11,177 nt of DNA from DASYAE01 sp036501535 (GTDB taxonomy: Bacteria; Actinomycetota; Actinomycetes; Streptomycetales; Catenulisporaceae), in contig DASYAE010000213.1 in NCBI GenBank assembly GCA_036501535.1, positions 1 through 11,177 on the forward strand. The letters are read 5' to 3'. The notes under the pieces are model-generated. The model was not told the DNA's origin and ran no database searches. It saw nothing but the letters and a program-made list of their open reading frames with translations. This document shows positions 10,301-11,177 of the stretch, piece after piece; position 1 is the stretch's first letter, and every line of letters starts with the position of its first letter. A program made the position numbers and the translations under genes.

Positions 10301-11177
10301 GCATCGACCCGAGCACTCTGCACGGCACGCCGACGGGCGTGTTCACCGGCATCATGTACGACGACTACGGCACCCGGCTGGGCAAGGCCCCAGACGGCTT
10401 CGAGGGCTACCTGCTGACCGGGAACACGACCAGTGTCGCGTCCGGGCGGATCTCCTACACGCTCGGGCTGACCGGGCCGGCCATCACGATCGACACCGCC
10501 TGCTCCTCGTCGCTCGTCGCCATCCACCTGGCGGCGCAGGCACTGCGCACCGGCGAGTGCACGCTCGCGCTGGCCGGCGGAGCGACGGTCATGGCGACGC
10601 CGAACACGTTCATCGAGTTCTCCCGGCAGCGTGGCCTGTCCGCGGACGGCCGGTGCAAGCCGTTCTCGGCGGACGCGGACGGGACCGGCTGGGCCGAGGG
10701 CGCGGGCGTCGTCGTGCTCGAACGACTCTCCGACGCGCAGCGCAACGGGCATCGTGTTCTGGCCCTTGTGCGCAGTTCCGCGATCAACCAGGACGGCGCA
10801 AGCAACGGCCTGACCGCGCCGAGCGGCCCGGCGCAGCAGGCTGTCATACACCAGGCCCTGGCCAGCGCCGGATTGACCGCCGACGAAGTGGACGCGGTCG
10901 AGGCGCATGGCACTGGCACGACGCTTGGCGACCCGATCGAGGCCGGGGCACTGGCCGCCACCTACGGCACCGCCCACGCTCCCGAACTGCCCCTGCATCT
11001 GGGCTCGATCAAATCCAACCTCGGCCACACCCAAGCCGCCGCAGGCATCGCCGGCATCATCAAAATGACCCTCGCCCTGCACCACGCCACCTTGCCCGCC
11101 ACCCTGCACGCCCCGATCCCGACCCCGCACATCGAGTGGAGCGCCACCAACATCACCCTGACCCACACCACCCAGCC
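1357..11177 (+). CDS. Modular type I polyketide synthase, loading module plus modules 1-2 (3' partial)
   Basis: One uninterrupted frame of 3273 codons runs from ATG 1357 to the window edge with no stop, so the gene is incomplete at its 3' end. Domains in order (residues): KSQ 17-447, AT 565-870 with post-AT linker to 939, ACP 975-1058, KS 1082-1511, AT 1626-1973, DH 1992-2270, KR 2285-2725, ACP 2769-2848, KS 2876-3273 (partial). The presence of KSQ and only a 16-residue N-terminal leader, without a docking helix, mark this as the first protein of the assembly line. The loading module should decarboxylate malonyl-ACP to acetyl-ACP. Module 1 adds methylmalonate, reduces the ketone and dehydrates, giving a 2-methyl-2-butenoyl chain for module 2. 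No ER is present between DH and KR (DH ends about 8166, KR starts about 8209). ATG 1357 is chosen because it has a ribosome site and lies 48 bases before the KS fold begins. The final product and cluster identity cannot be inferred from this part. Confidence 0.97.
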   Translation, partial: MAESHYEPAVADDARREPIAIIGASCRLPKAGSPDAFWELLRTGTDAICPAPADRAGDSVNDGSDDSDGGPTADEAGRISRGGFLDDVAGFDAAFFGVSPREAAAMDPQQRLLLELSWEALEDAGAVPQSLAGSHTGVFVGNMWDDYAKLAAQYGPAAVSKHSMTGLHRGVIANRVSYTLGLRGPSITVDAAQASSLAAVHLACESLRAGESALALAGGVNLNLLPDSALTAARFGALSPDGRCHTFDARANGFVRGEGGAVVLLKPLTRALLDGDRVHCVILGSALNNDGATPGLTVPSATAQREVIERACRQAGVSPADVQYVELHGTGTPVGDPIEAAALGAALSTGHNRRTALAVGSAKTNIGHLEGAAGVAGLLKAALAIEHRQLPPSLNFAAPNPAIPLDELKLRVQTELGPWPRPRRPLIAGVSSFGMGGTNCHVVLGAPPKPAETRSPAADAGPADASQTSLIPVVPVPVSARTAQALRAQAERLGAAAQALPDQPGALAGFARALATTRTTFAQRAVLLPTDGAELREALAALAEGRETAAVVTGRARGAGAAAGPVAFLFPGQGSQRPGMGRELRAASPVFAAALDEVCGHFDSLLDEPLLEVMHAEPDDPRAALLDQTSYTQPALFALGVALYRLAESAGLHPDYLIGHSIGELAAAHVAGVLSLQDACTLVAARGRLMQSVTADGGMAALEGTLDEVLPRLAGQEAQLGVAAVNGPDGVVVSGDLAAVRELAEAWRAQGRKARLLKVSHAFHSPHMDPILAELREIADRLEFRPAQIPVVSNLYGRIAGDEDLGSADYWAGHVRGAVRFMDGVQRLLELGTSVFVELGPDAVLTGMVREIVAHRAEDDAAAAGGAAPVAVSLLRKDRPEAAALAAGLARAHVSGASVRWESFLDLHAPADESPAHGTTAAAARYGLPTYPFQRERHWLSGTRITTRALPEEATDSEAAPTAERAPLAARIDGLSATEQERVLLDAVRADVAIVLGYATPESVDAELTFKDLGFDSVTALELRERLAAVTGLRLSNTLVYSHPTPAAVARHLRTLLAGASSSADATASRAAGRSAAAAAADEPLAIVGMACRYPGGADTPERLWRLVADGVDAVGPFPENRGWDLDELFDPDPGRAGASYARAGGFLGDADLFDPAFFGISPREAAAMDPQQRLLLEAAWEALERARIVPGSLAGGDTGVFVGMSTQDYGPRLHEAAGGYEGYTLTGNAASVASGRLAYVLGLGGPAVTVDTACSSSLVALHLAAQALRNGECSLALAGGAAVMATPGMFVEFSRQRGLAADGRCKPFAAAADGTGWAEGAGVVVLERLSDAQRNGHRVLAVIRGSAINQDGASNGLTAPSGPAQERVISQALANAGLAADEVDAVEAHGTGTTLGDPIEAEALFAAYGARRTAQRPLWLGSLKSNIGHTQAAAGVGGVIKMVMALQREELPRTLHVDAPTPHVDWSAGTVRLLTEAVPWPRGDGRARRAAVSSFGISGTNAHLLLEEAPAAGAQDPETVGADAPDQDQDQESQQSHVWLLSGNGRAAVSEQAARLHERLTAEPGWTPAQVAASLAHTRTAFAHRAAAIGTDAASLLEGLAALAAQRAATGGAVVVEGEARERGKTVFVFPGQGSQWPGMARDLAASSPVFRQALQDASDALAPHLDWPVYHTLTADPATVTVDLERVDVVQPALFAVLTSLATLWRYHGIEPDAVIGHSQGEIAAAYTAGALSLADAAKINALRAKAIRHTLAGHGGMLNVSLAAHGVYALIAGTGHDGQLHIAAHNGPQATVVSGQADAVAALHAYCESHGIRARIIPVDYASHGPAVEAIRDTLLEQLADIAPQASAIPFYSTLHAELIDTTTLTGEYWYQNLRNPVQFHSTITLLHNAGHTTYLETSPHPVLTHAIAETIDKANVLTLGTLRRDHGTATDFQQALANAHTNGLPVDWHLPTAATTDLPTYPFQHQRYWYVPSAAADVASAGLDAAEHPLLSASVASAEHGGVLLTGCLSAHSRPWLVDHAVFDSVVLPGTAFVELALRAGREAGCDRLADLTLEQPLVLPESGAVRIQVAVAAPDAAGRRPVTVHSCPDDGAAESVWTRHAAGFVAEEPETEIGAGQAAGATAATAAWPPADATALDVSELYRRLAERGYGYGPAFRGVRAAWQRGAERFAEIALAEEQSAEAAQYGIHPALLDAALHVIVDSIELGAGEIALPFSFEQVRLAVAGTRALRVHVSPQGRDAVGIELTDADGRIVTSIGTLALRPISAARLAAARRAGGPPLYHVAWEPVRLDASQSPARVAVLADDAADLVAAFGEGVAAPYADLAALSAAVEAGASVPEAILAPVGGGSADLVQDSLAAATRALDLIQRWSADPRYDGARLVFVTRGAVTQDADAEPADPAQAAVWGLVRTAQTEQPDRYRLIDLPGDADGAGVSALPLAAAAAPSCAEPQLALRAAGAFAPRLARTRPAAAPIALAPAGTVLITGGTGGLGGALARHLVVEHGARRLLLLSRSGAGAPGAFDLVDELAALGAEAFIESCDVTDRAQLAAVLAEIPADRPLTAVLHAAGRLDDGTISSLSPEQLASVWPAKVEAAVRLGELTRDAGLAAFVLFSSVVGTAGGAGQGNYAAANTVLDAYAEQLRAAGLPAISLAWGLWATPGGMTGRMDRTDVARMARAGIGAMPTEEGLALFDAALAADRPTLVPARLDLAALRDAAARGALPPLFRSLVRAPLPQASAETRDAGSGQDPASWAARLAGVAEADRLEFVTGLVQEQVALVLAHPDPASLDASRAFKDLGFDSLTSVELRNRLVTATGLQLPATLVFDNPTPEALAALLLRQLSETIGEGTGPRTAAGAIATRVVTAVASDEPVAIVGIGCRYPGGVHSPEDLWQLLVTETDAISEFPTDRGWDLEGLYHPDPEHVGTAYTRYGGFLHDAAEFDPEFFGISPREAAATDPQQRLLLETAWEAIERAGIDPSTLHGTPTGVFTGIMYDDYGTRLGKAPDGFEGYLLTGNTTSVASGRISYTLGLTGPAITIDTACSSSLVAIHLAAQALRTGECTLALAGGATVMATPNTFIEFSRQRGLSADGRCKPFSADADGTGWAEGAGVVVLERLSDAQRNGHRVLALVRSSAINQDGASNGLTAPSGPAQQAVIHQALASAGLTADEVDAVEAHGTGTTLGDPIEAGALAATYGTAHAPELPLHLGSIKSNLGHTQAAAGIAGIIKMTLALHHATLPATLHAPIPTPHIEWSATNITLTHTTQ
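1405..2697 (+). other. KSQ domain (decarboxylating ketosynthase, loading module)
   Basis: The fold starts at EPIAIIGASCRLP and ends at GGTNCHVVLGAP. At the nucleophile position the usual V-D-T-A-C-S-S-S reads VDAAQASS: codon CAG at 1933-1935 gives Gln193 instead of Cys. The two catalytic histidines are kept (His328 in HGTGT, His368 in KTNIGH). Gln at this site is the established signature of KSQ domains, which decarboxylate malonyl- or methylmalonyl-ACP to form the starter and cannot condense. The flanking Ala residues (A191, A194, for the common T and S) are less usual. The region normally holding the RGWD motif is replaced by an acidic Asp/Gly/Ser stretch (about residues 58-72). Confidence 0.93.
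3049..4173 (+). other. AT domain of loading module, malonyl-CoA specific, with post-AT linker
   Basis: The domain opens with FLFPGQGSQ and contains the nucleophile motif GHSIGE with Ser661. The specificity motif at residues 761-764 is HAFH, the established malonyl-CoA signature (methylmalonyl ATs carry YASH). The upstream YTQPALFAL segment also fits a malonyl type. The catalytic core ends near residue 870, and the linker closes with LPTYPFQRERHW. Together with KSQ this predicts an acetyl starter. Codon use matches the surrounding gene (mostly GAG for Glu), unlike the AT of module 1. Confidence 0.9.
4279..4530 (+). other. ACP domain of loading module
   Basis: About 84 residues (975-1058). The phosphopantetheine attachment motif is DLGFDSVTALELRERL, with Ser1017 (TCG 4405-4407) as the modified residue. 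The conserved SHPTP segment follows. It carries the malonyl, then acetyl, starter. It is separated from the next KS by a short Ala/Ser-rich linker (about 4531-4599), so starter loading and first condensation happen on one polypeptide. Confidence 0.92.
4600..5889 (+). other. KS domain, module 1
   Basis: A full-length condensing ketosynthase (residues 1082-1511) from DEPLAIVGMACRYPGG to GISGTNAHLLLEEAP. The nucleophile is Cys1255 in VDTACSSSL, with His1390 in EAHGTGT and His1430 in KSNIGH. All three catalytic residues are present, so it should condense acetyl with methylmalonyl-ACP. Its DNA is very close to that of the module 2 KS over several blocks. Confidence 0.95.
5308..5382 (+). repeat. 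Near-identical KS block, copy 1 (module 1)
   Basis: These 75 bases, encoding WAEGAGVVVLERLSDAQRNG and the next five residues, match 10690-10764 with two differences by hand alignment, both at third codon positions (CGT/CGA at 5343, CAC/CAT at 5370). The flanks diverge more. The copies lie 5382 bases apart, the module spacing. This points to module duplication or gene conversion between KS domains. Confidence 0.85.
5935..5952 (+). repeat. Tandem GACCAG x3 in KS-AT linker
   Basis: Three perfect in-frame copies of GACCAG encode Asp-Gln three times in the flexible region between the module 1 KS and its linker domain, followed by Glu/Ser/Gln-rich residues. It is a likely slippage-prone, neutral linker repeat. 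Confidence 0.8.
6232..7275 (+). other. AT domain, module 1, methylmalonyl-CoA specific
   Basis: Residues 1626-1973 from KTVFVFPGQGSQWPGM to the linker end LPTYPFQHQRYW. The nucleophile is Ser1721 in GHSQGE. Residues 1824-1827 are YASH and the upstream segment is RVDVVQPALFA. All three are established methylmalonyl-CoA signatures. The extender is therefore predicted to add a C2 methyl branch. The codon style differs from the neighbours: more codons end in C or A (GAA, AAA, CAA). By hand count about 6 of 10 Glu codons are GAA here, against about 4 of 24 in the loading AT. A transplanted AT from another PKS is a plausible explanation. Confidence 0.92.
7330..8166 (+). other. DH domain, module 1
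   Basis: Double-hotdog dehydratase (residues 1992-2270) starting HPLLSASV. The catalytic His2024 lies in DHAVFDSVVLPG, and Asp2199 lies in HPALLDAALH. GYGYGPAFRGV and ALPFSFEQV are also conserved. The family pattern H-x3-G-x4-P reads H-AVF-D-SVVL-P, so the Gly is Asp2028. Both catalytic residues remain, so I expect activity, removing water from the beta-hydroxyl made by the KR to give an alpha,beta-double bond. Reduced activity cannot be excluded. Confidence 0.88.
8209..9531 (+). other. KR domain, module 1, B-type, active
   Basis: A structural subdomain (from LYHVAWEPV, about 8212-8790) is followed by the catalytic Rossmann subdomain. The NADPH-binding motif TGGTGGLGG begins at Thr2491. The catalytic set is Lys2597, Ser2621, Tyr2634 (13 after the Ser) and Asn2638 in GNYAAAN. 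The LDD motif (2577-2579, in AAGRLDDG) is the established marker of B-type KRs, which give a D-configured (3R, in the usual priority case) beta-hydroxyl. There is no Trp before the catalytic Tyr, as would mark an A type. B-type reduction followed by DH normally gives a trans double bond. Confidence 0.92.
9661..9900 (+). other. ACP domain, module 1
   Basis: About 80 residues (2769-2848) with attachment motif DLGFDSLTSVELRNRL. Ser2808 (TCG 9778-9780) is the phosphopantetheine site, followed by LVFDNPTPEALA. It holds the module 1 intermediate and passes it to the next KS across a linker of about 27 residues. Confidence 0.93.
9982..11177 (+). other. KS domain, module 2 (3' partial, cut by window)
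   Basis: Residues 2876-3273 begin DEPVAIVGIGCRYPGG. Nucleophile Cys3049 in IDTACSSSL, His3184 in EAHGTGT and His3224 in KSNLGH are all present, so it should be a condensing KS. The window ends about 30 residues before the usual SSFGISGTNAH terminus. From about 10,960 onward the codon style changes to strongly C-ending codons with AAA and CAA, unlike the equivalent part of the module 1 KS. The rest of module 2 lies outside. Confidence 0.94.
10690..10764 (+). repeat. Near-identical KS block, copy 2 (module 2)
   Basis: Partner of 5308-5382, with only two synonymous differences over 75 bases. A second, weaker block at 10882-10943 matches 5500-5561 with five differences and no indels at the same 5382-base offset. 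Similarity drops abruptly after about 10,945. Confidence 0.85.

Noticed and set aside
9826..11166. Long minus-strand open frame opposite the module 2 KS
   Set aside because: It mirrors a conserved KS with full catalytic residues on the + strand and shows only low-complexity Gly/Arg/Val sequence.
1357..11177. A new non-PKS system hidden in the window
   Set aside because: Every base from 50 onward is explained by the hydrolase or by ordered PKS domains and linkers. I found no RNA gene, CRISPR array, transposase or phage signature.

Overview
The window is very GC-rich, with codons that overwhelmingly end in G or C. This fits a high-GC actinobacterium of the Streptomyces/Catenulispora kind, though nothing in it fixes the genus. 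It is the left part of a modular type I polyketide synthase (PKS) locus. Only two genes are present, both on the + strand and almost touching.

Positions 1-49 are a short upstream stretch with a direct repeat (TAGATCCG twice, 11 bp apart). Positions 50-1351 encode a 433-residue alpha/beta hydrolase of the FrsA-like (DUF1100) type, with a recognisable Ser-Asp-His triad. Five bases after its stop, at 1357, a giant PKS gene begins. It stays open to the last base (3273 complete codons) and therefore continues beyond the window.

The PKS domain order read from the translation is KSQ-AT-ACP (loading module, 1405-4530), KS-AT-DH-KR-ACP (extension module 1, 4600-9900), then the start of module 2 (KS, 9982 to the end, cut just short of its C-terminus). 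The first KS has Gln in place of the active-site Cys (Q193), so it should decarboxylate rather than condense. Its AT carries the malonyl signature (HAFH), giving an acetyl starter. The module 1 AT carries the methylmalonyl signature (GHSQGE, YASH). With a B-type KR and a largely intact DH, the predicted chain entering module 2 is a 2-methylbut-2-enoyl (tigloyl-like) thioester. The hydrolase upstream may trim, edit or release a polyketide intermediate, but its substrate cannot be read from sequence.

The most notable features beyond domain order are signs of mosaic assembly. The module 1 AT and the last 200 bases of the second extender KS share a different codon style (C-ending codons, more GAA/AAA/CAA) from the rest of the gene. 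The two extender KS domains also share a 75-base block with only two synonymous differences. I see no RNA gene, CRISPR array, mobile element or new defence-like system; this is a recognisable, probably uncharacterised, PKS.
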